NCBI GenBank assembly: GCA_008694505.1
Contig: VZDJ01007748.1
Span: 32,746-96,745 of the forward strand
DNA from: Cyanoderma ruficeps
Lineage: Eukaryota; Chordata; Aves; Passeriformes; Timaliidae
DNA length: 64,000 nt
Direction: 5' to 3'
Below are positions 53,300 through 62,582 of the stretch, in pieces. The notes under the pieces were generated by a model. It was not told the origin of the DNA. It was given only the letters and a program-made list of their open reading frames with translations, and searched no databases. Position numbers and translations under genes: made by a program. Every line of letters begins with the position of its first letter. Position 1 is the stretch's first letter.

Positions 53300-53650
53300 T
53301 TTTGGGAGGGTCAGGTATGTCAATTGTGACCCCCCACTGGGCCATCAGGTCTCTCCCCCACAGGGGTGCCTCATAATCTAAAACGAAAGGATGGACAGTG
53401 GCCAATTGTCCTTTCGATCCCTCAAATTTTACCACGCTCTTTGATTGTCATGCCAATTAGAGACCCCCTATACCTTTGACGTGTCCGCCTACACTTTGCA
53501 ATTCCCAATGTGACGACCACATACTCTCCGGAATTACACTCACATCTGCTCCCATATCTAAAAGACTTGTGATGGTTTTGGTCTCCCCACCCACGGTGAT
53601 TTTTCATGTCTCTATTAGTTTGTTCCTCCCTATGATCCTGGCTGCATTTA
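53300..53650 (-). pseudogene. Retroviral aspartic protease, inactive-looking
   Basis: Read on the minus strand just after the dUTPase-like frame, in a different frame reached across a run of ten A at 53,660-53,669. It begins EINAARIIGRNKL, meets a TGA, then has ITVGGETKTITSLL followed by an active-site motif reading DMGADVSVI instead of the usual DTG-type triad. Two more stops (TAA, TGA) precede the C-terminal [12 protein letters not shown] block, which is the retroviral protease GRD motif. The frame then continues into RT without a further shift. Confidence 0.82.
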
Positions 53651-53652
53651 TT

Positions 53653-54201
53653 TCAGGGATTTTTTTTTTCCTCATCCTTTAAGTCAAGCAGCAGGGCAGG
53701 AATGATTTGGGCGATGATTTGGCCCTTTGGGAGGAATGTTGGTGGGTGTAGACAGCGCAGCCATAAGACAAAACACTCTGGGTTGGATGTCAGCAACCCA
53801 GGAGCAATTTTGATCTCTTGGGGTGTGTGTTTGCAATCCCCAATGACGACATATTTCCTGTTGATATGGTGCCACATACCTTGCTCTTCTGACACAATGG
53901 CAGTGTGCCAGTCCCTCTCCCGCAGATGGAGCGGTTCAGCTAGCCTAAACCTAAACGGTGTGTTCAGAGAGACTGTTGTCAAAGTCATTTCTGGTGGTGG
54001 TAAAATCAGGTGCTCAGTCTGGTTTACTACTGTCAAGTCCGGTGGTGAACCCTGAGGAGGATTCTGAATGGTCAAATCCTGTTTGCGAGACAAAACTTCA
54101 TTAGACAATTCTTTCCCTCTCCCCCTTTTTCCCTTTGTGGCTTGGGCCAACCGATTTGCGTCATTGCACTGGGTGGTTCCGCGCTCTTCGCCTAGTTTTT
54201 T
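53653..54201 (-). pseudogene. pro frame: dUTPase-like domain
   Basis: A frame entered from gag by a -1 shift at the A AAA AAC site, open to 53,653. After a basic linker it has a domain with YVVIGDCKHTPQEIKIAPGL and PKGQIIAQIIP, resembling the C-terminal half of the dUTPase-like domain found between gag and protease in betaretroviruses. I do not see the catalytic dUTPase motif, so activity is doubtful. The frame is open but ends at a homopolymer before protease. Confidence in the fold assignment is moderate. Confidence 0.62.
54192..54201 (-). promoter_or_regulatory. gag-pro -1 ribosomal frameshift site
   Basis: On the minus strand the last gag codons read CAA CAA AAA AAC TAG. The heptamer A AAA AAC fits the X XXY YYZ slippery rule and sits immediately before the gag stop. 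The -1 frame is open across it and leads into the pro reading frame. This is the arrangement used by betaretroviruses. GC-rich sequence follows that could form a stem, but I have not folded it. Confidence 0.85.
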
Positions 54202-55262
54202 TGTTGAGATCCCTTATGGGGTCTCTCACCTCCACCCCCTTTTCCTCCACCCTCCTTTCCCCCACCTGCCATCCCAGTCTTGAATTTATCAAATTCTTCC
54301 TTGAGAGGACAGTGCTGGCACCAGTGCCCCCTCTTGCCGCACAGCAGACACGGCCTGTCAGAGAGTCCCCTAAAGGGTTTCTTCATTTGGCCAGGCGTGC
54401 GTGGTGTTGAGAAAGCATTGGGTATTTCAGCAGTGGCTACAGTCCTGTGCTCAGTCTTCTTCCCTTGTGGTGAGGGTCCATGCCCTATGAGAGGAACCAT
54501 GCTCCCCACGACCTGGAGCACTTCTTGCAGAGTAGGAAGTGCATTAGGCCTCCTTTGCAGTGTCATGATGGCCGCCTTGCACTTTTCATTTGCATGGGTG
54601 AAGGCCATCTTCTCCAACACTTCCTCTCTGGTGTGTGGCTTTGGCACTTGTTGCTCCACTGCAGCCGTTAACCTCTCGACAAAGTGGAGGTATGGTTCCG
54701 TAGGACCCTGAAAAATTTCTAAAAACGAAGGGAAGGAACCAAGGGGCTGCATTTCTAGAAATGCTTCTTTTGCTTGGGAAGCAATAAATTCAAGCAATGG
54801 TTTTGGAATGCCTGAAGCCTGTTCATGGGCTGCCACTCAATCACCCTCTCCCATTAGATGCTCCAGGGTGATCGCATCCCCATTCATGTCTGCGGCTGTG
54901 TTCAGATTTTTTAACAAGCTAGGAAGGGCATCCTTTAGAAGATCTCTCCACATTGCGTCCCAGAGCTTGTACTCTGTTTTGTTGTTGAGGCAACAAAACA
55001 GATGCTTCAGGTCAAAAGGGACTGCTGCCATTCCTGCAAGTTGGGCATTTAAAAGTCCTTGGAAGTATGGACTATCTCATCCATTCTCCTTCAGTGCCTT
55101 CACTAAATCCTTAACAACATGCTGTGACATGGCTTGCCAAGTGATATTAGTTGCTTGCCCACCCCTTGTCCTTTTATAGGTGACCGGGGCAAGGGATGGG
55201 ATGCTGTTGGAAGCTGCATTTCTGGCTTCCAGCGCCTCTTCCTCAGTGTCCCAATTGTGGGA
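54192..55262 (-). pseudogene. gag capsid-nucleocapsid part
   Basis: The frame reads through the capsid with TNITWQAMSQHVVKD, a TGA (after LKENG), then MAAVPFDLKHLF and TEYKLWDAMWRDLL, another TGA at 54,837-54,839, and then 214 open codons to the gag stop at 54,192. In the last part are the major homology region (QGPTEPYLHFVERL, residues 43-56 of that stretch) and a single zinc knuckle C-X2-C-X4-H-X4-C (C163, C166, H171, C176), then a Gly-rich tail. Betaretroviruses usually have two knuckles; only one is seen. Two nonsense codons prevent a complete protein. Confidence 0.88.
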
Positions 55263-56175
55263 AGCGGAAGTCGGTGCGTGGGAACCAGAGGAGGGGCGGG
55301 GCTTTGGGCACTTCGGGGGAGCAGTCTAGAGCTGGGATGACATCATGCAAGGGGCAGAATCTTGGGCGGAGCGAAAGGGAGGGGTTTGAGGGAAAGGTGG
55401 AGACAAAAACTCTGGGAAGAGGGAGGGGTTCAGGAAAGGAAGAGGTTGTTTGAGAACAAAAGGGATTAGGGGAAGGAGAAGGGGAAATGGTGGGAAGGGA
55501 AGACAAAGGAGACGACCTGGCCATGCGGCAATTGCCATATTTCAAATCGTGGCTGAAGGCGTCATCCTGCGGCAACTCCCCACTACCCAAACTGAAACAA
55601 ACTCGGGATTTGGAAACCAGGAATGAGCGGGGAAGGGAACGGTTCCAGGCAGCCTGGCCAGGGCTTCCACAAGAATCGCCAGCAGTCCGGCCGAGACTGT
55701 TCAGGTGGGGGGACTCCGGCGTCCTAAGGGGGACGGGGCTGGTCGGCACGGATCTTCCTGCTCATCCCCTGAAGATGCTTGCATGGGGATGGAGAGTTTT
55801 GGGACTGTGGGGCAAGGGGAAACCGAATGTGAATGGGAGGAGGAACTTTTAAAACTGCTGCTTTGCTCTTTCGCCACTCCTCTGATCAGACTTAATTTGC
55901 TGCGGCCAACACATGTATTTTTCTACCTTTAATTTCCCTCACTGAGCCTGCTCAGTAAATTTTGTGCAGACCTGATTCCAAAACGAAACTCTGCCTACAT
56001 GGTCCAGGGTTGTATTTGGGAAATGTAGGAAAAGCAGGAGGACGAATTTCTTTAGCTCTCCCTTAGAAAACTTAACTTTTGCAACTGATAAAACATTAAC
56101 AATTAAATAGTAAACTTTTCTGGGTGGTTGAGAGCCATGCACCCATTCTGGCCCAATGTTAAGTTGACCGCCCAC
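55243..56175 (-). pseudogene. gag matrix and proline-rich part
   Basis: Starts on the minus strand at GTG GGC GGT CAA, where a betaretroviral gag would have ATG followed by a myristoylation Gly. The Gly-Gly-Gln is kept but the start codon is GTG. The matrix-like stretch has KVYYLIVNVL, GELKKFVLLLFL and SFWNQVC. A TGA follows at 55,936-55,938 and at least two further stops come before the proline- and serine-rich region (55,243-55,749, same frame). A frameshift near 55,262 then separates this part from capsid. Confidence 0.72.
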
Positions 56176-56538
56176 TCACAGCACAATCCAAAAGAAATAA
56201 AACTTAAACAGAAATAAAAAGCGCCTTGAGCACACTTAAAACCTGGGTCAGGTAGGAACCTCGCTCGCGGGGGTGTGGCACACTAACGAAAAGAGAAGAA
56301 CCGAGACCCCTGGCTCACAAACTGAAAATCATTAAACAACGAAATGAAATCAAATCACGCCGTAAAGTTTTCCCAGAGAAAGGCAAAAAGGATCCCCCCC
56401 CCCAGGGAATGTGCAGTTGAAAAATGAGGCAGCTGTGCCTTGAGGCTTCAGAACCAGGTCCGGCGCTGCTGCCTGAGCTCTTTTGAGCTCAGCACGGCTC
56501 TCCGCCCAAAATCGGAGGCGCGGCTCGGCTGCCGGTGG

Positions 56539-56805
56539 TGTGGTTAGACAGGGAAGGGCGATCGGAAGATTGCAGGATGTACGGAAAGGTAGGACCCCAC
56601 CCCTCCCAGTCCAGTTAGCCAGTGAGGCTTGGTTGTGATGGAACTAAATAGATAAGACCACGGTTTTATAAAGCTGTGTAACAAAGAAATAAACGCCATT
56701 TGGCATCCACCACATTGGTGTCTGTGAGCTCTTGGCCCGAGCAGCATGTAAGTGGTTGCTGTGTCACTCTTGAACTGGGTTGCCCTGCCTCTAGGAGGCA
56801 ACGCA
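56539..56805 (+). mobile_element. LTR, short ERVK-like family, copy 2, in leader
   Basis: It starts TGTGGTTAGACAGGGAAGG and shares its whole layout with the solo LTR at 37,680: an AGTCCAGTTA block, AATAAACGCC (AATAAA at 56,688-56,693), and GTGTCTGTGAG. A TATA-like TTTTATAAAG precedes AATAAA. The 3' end (AACGCA) is by analogy. A clear 6-bp duplication is not present; CGGTGG occurs at 56,533-56,538 and again at 56,815-56,820, which may indicate an end nine bases further on. Confidence 0.82.
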
Positions 56806-57189
56806 GTGGGGCGGCGGTGGCACGGCTAGTAGTGCGGCTTTTCCAAATTGTGGGGGTGCGGGCTGGTGCAGATCCATCATGTGGCTGCCTCGGCAGGACT
56901 GGCACGGGAAAATCTGCTCCCGACAGAGCTCACTAACCAAAATTTTGGCGGTATGGAAAAATCGGAGGTGCTGCTGTTCCTTTTTGCCGACAAGGACTCC
57001 TCTGGTGCAAGGGGAGCTGCCCTTCCCATCCACCGGCAGCGTGCTCAGGAAAAAGGGCTGCTACAACCGGCAGTATGTGATATGCTGATGGCACAAATCC
57101 AGGCACTTCCAGAGTGTCCACGCAGGGTCCGACTCTTTTTTCGGGCCACCTGCATCAGTCACCACATTGTCAAACTGCCACACTCCCAG

Positions 57190-57207
57190 GCCCTGGGTTG
57201 GACGTCA
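57190..57207 (-). promoter_or_regulatory. Degenerate primer-binding site (tRNA-Lys-like)
   Basis: On the minus strand TGACGTCCAACCCAGGGC follows the LTR after a three-base spacer. It matches the tRNA-Lys1,2-type site at about 13 of 18 positions by my count. The low match makes the tRNA assignment tentative. Confidence 0.4.
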
Positions 57208-57210
57208 CAC

Positions 57211-58520
57211 TGCTGGGGTATGTTATTTTACCCTCGGCACTACCAGCCCCAACACCATGGCAAATCTTGGGGCTCTTGGCAGCTGGGAAGCATTAGCAAG
57301 ACGATGGCAAGAGGAGAAAGGAGGGACACTCCGGACACTTAGAGCAGAATAAGGTTTATTGGTTTCTGGACAGACCTCTCACCTCGTGACCAGTGCCTCA
57401 TGAGCGACCCCAAGCACAAGGACAGAAGGGGTTTAATTCAGATAGTGGGAACTCAGGGAGGGTAGGAACAGAGTCAATGGAGTACAACATGGAGTGGTTG
57501 TTAACATATCATACAGTGACGTACATGGAGCTAGGAGGGGAAAGGTTCCAACTCACCCAGTCACCAAAAGACCCTCTCCAAAGCTTCTGGACTTGGGGGA
57601 CAGGTCTTGGGGTGACTGGAGGGACGGAAAAGGTTCTTGACACTGGATAGAAAGGCACCAAGGGGGAAAACAAAACCAATAAGGAGATGAATCTGGGGAA
57701 GACTGTGGGGAAAAGTAGCAACTTAGGGTCACAAAGAGAAAATAGGGTACAGCAAACTAAAAAATGGTGTCCTGGGTTATAGAGTCTATTCCATTTCATC
57801 TGCTGAAAAACAGTTGGAGGCGGGTGCCTTTTGATAATGGCCCAACGGTCAATATCAGGTAGGGCATTGTTCTTATCTTTCGCCATAATGGGCCATTACG
57901 ACTCCCCAAGCTTCCCAACACATACCCACATTCTATCATACCTATTGTGAGATGCTCCACCCAGTGGGAGGAGCCAGCCATTCTTACCTGGATAAAGCTG
58001 GAACTTTAAACCAGAACAGGGTCTTGCTTCATCCAATTACCCGAGGAAAGCTGGACCCTTCTCACCATCTCAGGACCCTTTCTTTTCTGCTACTGGATCA
58101 TTTCTGCCTCAGCGGAGCCATACCTGCCATTCCAGGAGGACTCACTTTTGGACTGTTTCCGACACCCTGACTAACAAGGTTGTAGCTTTGACCCTGTCAG
58201 GGCTTTCCAAAATTGTTGTTTGTTTGTTTGCTGGTTTGGTGGGGTGGTTTTGTTTTGTTTTGTTTTTCTTTTCTACCACATTTGTATTCTTATATTCTTA
58301 GTAAAAAGCTGTTATTCCTACTCCCAAATCTTTGCCTGAGAGCCGTTAATTACAAAATTAGAACTTGGCAGGGGGTGAGGGGTTTACATCCTCTATTCTA
58401 AGGGGAAGCCCAGTTTCCCTGGCAGATACCTGTCTTTCTAAACCAAGACAAACAGTAAAAAGAAAAGCCATTTTGTGCAAACCTACACTTAGAGGAAAAT
58501 TATTGCACAAACAACACCAC
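57211..58520 (-). mobile_element. Right-hand (5') LTR of the provirus, interrupted
   Basis: On the plus strand it starts TGCTGGGGTATG and runs to ACAACACCA at about 58,520, minus the inserted LTR at 57,769-58,450. It aligns with the 3' LTR throughout (AAAGGAGGGA, GGTTTATTGG, CTTCTGGACTTGGGGGACAGG, AGCCATTTTGT) but is only about 75% identical by eye. AATAAA is kept; the TATA box is degenerate (GAATTAAACC). The termini have lost the perfect inverted ends of the 3' LTR. Confidence 0.82.
57769..58450 (+). mobile_element. LTR, TGTCCTGGG family, copy 2, nested
   Basis: A 682-bp LTR nearly identical to 47,458-48,148, with the same ends (TGTCCTGGG, AACCAAGACA). It splits the provirus LTR between CAGCAAACTAAAAAATGG and AACAGTAAAAAG. 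Flanking bases AATGG and AACAG match only partly, so the target duplication is imperfect. It postdates the provirus LTR. Confidence 0.9.
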
Positions 58521-58539
58521 GGTCCAGAAGCGGAGAACC

Positions 58540-60332
58540 ATGTGCACAGTCATTCATGCATATCACATGAGTGGAACAGGAGAAACGGTGCATGCAGCTC
58601 AGTGTACAACAGAAAGGGGTATTCGGACGTTGATTCAATTAGGATCCATATGTGTTTTCTATACTCTCCAGGAGCAGAGAAGCTTGCATAGCGTCATCCG
58701 TACCTCTGCCATGCCTGGTAGAGAGTGAATGCTACATGCAACTCAGGGTGCTTCAGAGGGGGCTTTTCAGGCTTTGCTTGAAGAGGGAGCCCTGTGTGTT
58801 GTCAGTGCTCCCCATAGAGATAGAAGCTTAAATAGTGTCCCTCACGAATCTGCCATGCACGCAGTACATTGAATGCCACAACCACTTCTAGGTATTTCAG
58901 AGGGGGTTTTCAGGTTCTGCTTTCACTAAGTTGCCTATGAGTTTTCTGTGCACTTCTGATGAAGAGAAGCTTGTGTAGAGTTGTTCGTACCTCCAGCATG
59001 TTCAGAACAGGGTGAACGCTGCGTTCAGCTCAGGGTGCTTCAGAGGGGGGCTTTCAGCCTTTGCTTGCACTAAGTTCCCACTGTGTTTTCTGTGCACTTC
59101 TGATGGAATGAAGCTTGCTTAGTGTCGTTTGTACCTCAGGTGTGTTCAGAACAGGGTGATCGCTAAATTCAGCTCAGGGTGATTCAGTGGGGGGTTTCAG
59201 GCTTTGCGCGAACTAAGTTCCCATTGTGTTTTCTATGCACTTCTGATGGAAAGAAGCTTGCTTAGTGTCGTTTGTACCTGAGGCATGTTCAGAACAGGGT
59301 AAATGCTGCATTCAGCTCAGGGTGTGTCAGGGGGGGTTCTCAGGCTTTTCTTGCACTAAGTTCCCTATGTGTTTTGTGCGCACCTCTAATGGAAAGAACC
59401 TTGTGTATTGTCATTCGTCCCTCAGGCATGTTCAGAACAGGCAGAACGCAGCATTCAGCTCAGGGTGCTTCAGAGGAGTGTTTTCAGGCTGTGCTTGCAT
59501 GAGGTTCCCTATGAGCTTTCTGTGTATTTCTGATGAAGAGAAGCTTGTGTAGTGTCGTTCGTACCTCTAGCATGTTCAGAACAGGGTGAACGCTGGATTC
59601 AGCTCAGGGTGCTTCAGAGGGGGGTTTTCAGGCTATGCTTGCACTAAATTCCCACTGTGTTTTCTGTGCACTTCTGATGGAAAGAAGCTTGTTTGAGGCC
59701 GTTTACACCTCAGGCATGTTCACAACAGGGTGAGTGCTGCATTCAGCTCAGGGTGCTTCAAAGAGGGGTTTTCAGGCTTTGTTTGCATGAGGTTCCCTCT
59801 GTACTTTCTGTGCAGTTCTGATGAAGAGAAGCTTGTGTAGTATCGTTCGTACATGTAGTATGTTCAGAAGAGGGTGAACGCTGCATTCAGCTCAGGTTGC
59901 TTCAGAGGGGGGTTCTCAGGCTTTGCTTGCACTAAGTTCCTACTGTGTTTTCTGTGCACTTCTGATGGAAAGAAGCTTGCTTAGTGTCGCTTGTACCTGT
60001 AGCATGTTCAGAACAGGGTGAACTCTCCATGTGGCACAGGGTGCTTCAGAGGGGCTTTTGAGGCATGGCTTGCACCAAGGTCCCACTGTGTGTTCTGTGC
60101 ACTTCTGATGGAAATAAGCTTGTGTAGTATCCATTGTACCTCCAGCATGTTCAGAACACGGTGAAGTCTACATGTGGCACAGGGTGCTTCAGAGCGTGAT
60201 TAGAGGCATGGCTTGCACTAAGTTCCCATTGTGTGTTCTGTGCGCTTCCAATGGAAATAAGCTTGTGTAGTATCCTTTGTACCTCCAGCATGTTCAGAAC
60301 AGGGTGAACTCTACATGTGGCCCAGGGTGCTT
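58540..60332 (+). repeat. Satellite array, 143-144 bp unit (left block)
   Basis: About twelve tandem monomers. AAGCTT recurs at 58,680, 58,824, 58,967, 59,111, 59,254, 59,541, 59,685, 59,829, 59,973, 60,115 and 60,258 or so, with a mutated site near 59,397, giving steps of 143-144 bp. Each unit has TTCAGAACAGGGTGAA, CTCAGGGTGCTTCAGAGG, TTGCACTAAGTTCCC and TTCTGTGCACTTCTGATG. The first units are most diverged, as at array edges. Two monomer types partly alternate, and a third type appears from about 60,020. Confidence 0.95.
60327..60332 (+). repeat. Left target duplication GTGCTT
   Basis: GTGCTT here and at 63,701-63,706 flank the LTR element exactly. The motif is part of the satellite monomer (CAGGGTGCTTCAGAG), so the insertion point lies inside a monomer. 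Confidence 0.95.
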
Positions 60333-60676
60333 TGTTGCTCTTGCACGTCTTGGGGTCACCACTTGTGGTTTGTGGCTGCTGTCCCCTCTCATTCAGGGGA
60401 CCACTTTGTTGCTAGCTGAAGCTGGGTGTGTCCCGCCTTTAGGGACAGGAAAGGAGCAGGCAGACACAGCAGCAGTGAAGGGAAAGAAGAAGTCTCTACC
60501 TTTTATTATTTTTTCTACTTTTTATATATTTATACAGAAGTCCAGAGATTGGCTAGAGAGGTCACCACCTCTCAACCTGTGTGGTGGACAGCACCATCAC
60601 TCAATTCTTCTCTCAGAGGAGAAGAATGCAAACATTCCAAGGATACACTTTGTATACATCAGAAGGCTACATGAGA
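60333..60676 (-). mobile_element. 3' LTR of the compact element, U3 start missing
   Basis: Starts on the plus strand TGTTGCTCTTGCACG. AATAAA is at 60,502-60,507 (minus) with a TATA box just to its right. It matches the other LTR almost perfectly from about 60,415, but a block at about 60,367-60,412 differs. The match stops at the single N at 60,677; the final ~34 bases of the other LTR are absent. Confidence 0.88.
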
Positions 60677-60677
60677 N

Positions 60678-61200
60678 AGTATGAAATCTGCACCCATCAA
60701 TTGCAAGCACTGTTGCCTGCATTTAATTATCAATTGAGCAATGAGCTCAAACAAAGTAATTTTGCCTTTTTTCGGCTGAAATCGAGCAATTAGCTCAAAA
60801 AATGTATTTTGCCATCTTTTGTGGCTGAAATCGAGCAATTAGCTCAAAAATATATTTGCCGTCTTGTGCGGCTGATGGGGCAGCATGACCCAGTCCAAAA
60901 TGTGCAAAGGATTGGACTATTCATCATTCCATCGGCCAGTGATACCTGTGGGATGCAAATGAATCACAAGAAAACAATCATTCAGATTCACAATGAAAAT
61001 ACTTTTCAGAGGTCTTGTAAAACCTCCGTTTCCCAAGAGTTCTTTCAATGCAGAAAACAGGAGTGTTCCAGGGACTGGTTTCTGGAGGATCCTGGTCCCA
61101 CAGCTCCCGAATCAAGTCACGAAGGGTGACGAATTCATCCTGAAAGAAAGTCCATTCCAGATGCCAAATAGCAAAGGAAAGACTCACAATGTCCATTCCA
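60678..61200 (-). pseudogene. pol remnant: RT start fused to connection domain
   Basis: On the minus strand: VTLRDLIRELWDQ, SPWNTPVF (the RT N-terminal block), GKRRF, then IVNLNDCF, a motif-A version with Asn instead of the catalytic Asp, followed by HLHP. After a short unrelated-looking stretch and stops comes LDWVMLPHQP, equivalent to the IIDWVFLSHQ block of the neighbouring provirus, three ~48-bp repeats, and LMGADF. The palm with YMDD is deleted. It cannot be functional. Confidence 0.8.
60736..60877 (-). repeat. Three ~48-bp tandem repeats in the pol remnant
   Basis: Copies start at 60,736, 60,784 and 60,833 (plus: GAGCAATGAGCTCAAA or GAGCAATTAGCTCAAAAA, then TTTTGCC, CGGCTGAAATC). On the minus strand they repeat a segment encoding about ELIARFQPKKGKI, so part of the RT connection region has been triplicated. 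Confidence 0.88.
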
Positions 61201-61364
61201 AGGACAGGCAGGGTAAAATGGTTTCAGGAACAGTCTCTGACCAGAACAGCAGTCCAGTGAACTTGAGGCAGCCCAGTAACTTCAGAGCAGCCACCTTCTC
61301 ATCATCAGGTCTTTGTCCTGGAACAGAAAACTCAGAAAACACAGATTAAACAAATCTGGTCCTG

Positions 61365-62582
61365 TCAGGGACAGTGACAGGGGCGGGTGGGTGTGGGAAT
61401 TGAGCTTGTCCAGCAGACCTCCATCGGGTCTGAGGATTGGGAAGACACCCGTGTCTGAGCATGCTTCCCTTTCGGGCTTCTCTGCCCATTTTCCGAGCCT
61501 GCGAAAGGCTGGCCATTTATATGAGCCATTGCCTTACAAGCCTCGGGTGTATGATTTGGCGTTCCACACCGTCCACATACAAATGAAGGAAAAGTCCCCT
61601 TTTTCACTTTCTTCCCTTTTTTCTTGCTGGCCTGAGCCTTTGCCCATGTCTGCTTCCCACCCTGCTGGCCCTTGCAGGTTGGCTGCAGGTTGGTAGCTAC
61701 ATGTTTTTTGCGGCCAGCTCCCTGAATTACAGGGAAAGCTTTCAAACTGCTCAGTGAGACAACTTCGTCCACTGAATTCTGTCCCTTAGAATGCACTGGG
61801 ACAGGGGCGAGAGCCTGTCTCGCAGGAACTGCAGAGCTTGCCTCTACCTTAGAGGCGTCGGTGCTAGCAGCGCCACCTCGGCTCCGCGCGGGGGGAGAGA
61901 ACAGCGCTGGGGGGGGCGTGCCCACCTCGGAGGCAGCCGCGTGGACGGCTCTGCTCCGCCTGACCACGGGGGGAGAACGGAGCAGCGAGGGGGACGTCCC
62001 CCGCATTGTCTCTGCGCTGCCAAGCGTCCCGTTCAAGGACGGGAGGGATTGAGGGGGAGAATGTGCCATGGGGGAGGTGCTGCGCGTGACTCGCGAACGA
62101 GGGAGAATTTTGGAGGGAGACGGACTCACAGAGTCTGTTTCGATAGCCCGAAGGCCCAAAGGGCGCCACCCCAGTGCCGAACCCCTTGACCGAACCACGG
62201 CAGCACGGGATCCTGGCAACGCTCCCAAGGAAGCTCTGCCGGCAGCTCTGCCGGAGGGGGCTTTGGCCCGCTGTGTGGCAGACTTCGCAGCCTTGGCTGA
62301 GTGCCCAGCGCCCCGCAGAAACTGCGGCTGCGCGGGACGAGAGTTCGGGGGTTCCTCCATGGGACCCCCGGGACAGCACAAACTTGCGCCGCCCGTTTCC
62401 ACTGAGTATCTCGTGGAAACATTACAATGCGGACAAACTGCTGTGAGTGTCCACCCTCCCCGGTCCCAGCGCGCCTTCGGCGCCTCTATCGTCAGGAAGG
62501 TGCGGGGGGAGGGGTCGCCCTTCCCCCGCCACCGCCGCCGCCGCCGCTGCGGCACCAGGGGAGCAGGGCGGGCCGGCTGCAC
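61365..62582 (-). CDS. gag-like ORF 2 with CCHC knuckle (compact element)
   Basis: A 405-codon minus-strand frame. The N-terminal 45 codons are Arg/Pro-rich and overlap the upstream ORF. A CPHC pair (residues 50-53) and CC (69-70) follow. A long Ala/Ser/Pro/Arg-rich low-complexity middle (about 75-270) has no recognisable capsid fold or major homology region. A basic stretch (about 307-329) precedes a nucleocapsid zinc knuckle C336-C339-H344-C349. The gene sits where gag p-domain and nucleocapsid would be. It is in a different frame from the matrix ORF, so either an indel split gag or the second part is reached by frameshifting. GC content is far above the surroundings. It may still be translated; unproven. 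Confidence 0.6.
   Translation of the reverse strand: MQPARPAPLVPQRRRRRWRGKGDPSPRTFLTIEAPKARWDRGGWTLTAVCPHCNVSTRYSVETGGASLCCPGGPMEEPPNSRPAQPQFLRGAGHSAKAAKSATQRAKAPSGRAAGRASLGALPGSRAAVVRSRGSALGWRPLGLRAIETDSVSPSPSKILPRSRVTRSTSPMAHSPPQSLPSLNGTLGSAETMRGTSPSLLRSPPVVRRSRAVHAAASEVGTPPPALFSPPARSRGGAASTDASKVEASSAVPARQALAPVPVHSKGQNSVDEVVSLSSLKAFPVIQGAGRKKHVATNLQPTCKGQQGGKQTWAKAQASKKKGKKVKKGTFPSFVCGRCGTPNHTPEACKAMAHINGQPFAGSENGQRSPKGKHAQTRVSSQSSDPMEVCWTSSIPTPTRPCHCP

Larger units (their letters stand above)
56176..57210 (-). other. Provirus leader (5' untranslated region)
   Basis: Between gag and the right LTR. It is GC-rich, contains the LTR insertion at 56,539-56,805, and shows no retroviral domain. 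Several chance frames on both strands cross it. On the minus strand the sequence next to the LTR holds the degenerate primer-binding site. Confidence 0.6.
48336..58520 (-). mobile_element. Class II (ERVK-like) provirus, minus strand, mosaic
   Basis: An LTR-gag-pro-pol-env-LTR element is read right to left. The left LTR (48,336-48,977) has perfect inverted ends TGTGGTGGT/ACCACCACA. The right LTR (57,211-58,520) is a related but clearly different subfamily copy, split by a later LTR. All coding regions carry breaks. No common target duplication is found (left CTCAGG, right CGGTCC). The leader contains another solo LTR. The betaretrovirus-like gag-pro arrangement is combined with an alpharetrovirus-type envelope TM. 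The two different LTRs suggest recombination between related proviruses. Confidence 0.88.

Noticed and set aside
53422..53607. 61-codon minus-strand frame
   Set aside because: It is the wrong frame of the protease region; the protease motifs are in the adjacent frame.
56848..57342. 164-codon plus-strand frame near the provirus 5' end
   Set aside because: It runs through GC-rich leader into the LTR and has no recognisable domain.
58540..60332. Possible CRISPR-like array
   Set aside because: Regular spacing comes from whole 144-bp satellite monomers with no unique spacers, in vertebrate DNA.
58540..60332. CENP-B box in the satellite
   Set aside because: TTCG occurs in some monomers but the remaining positions of the box are not met.
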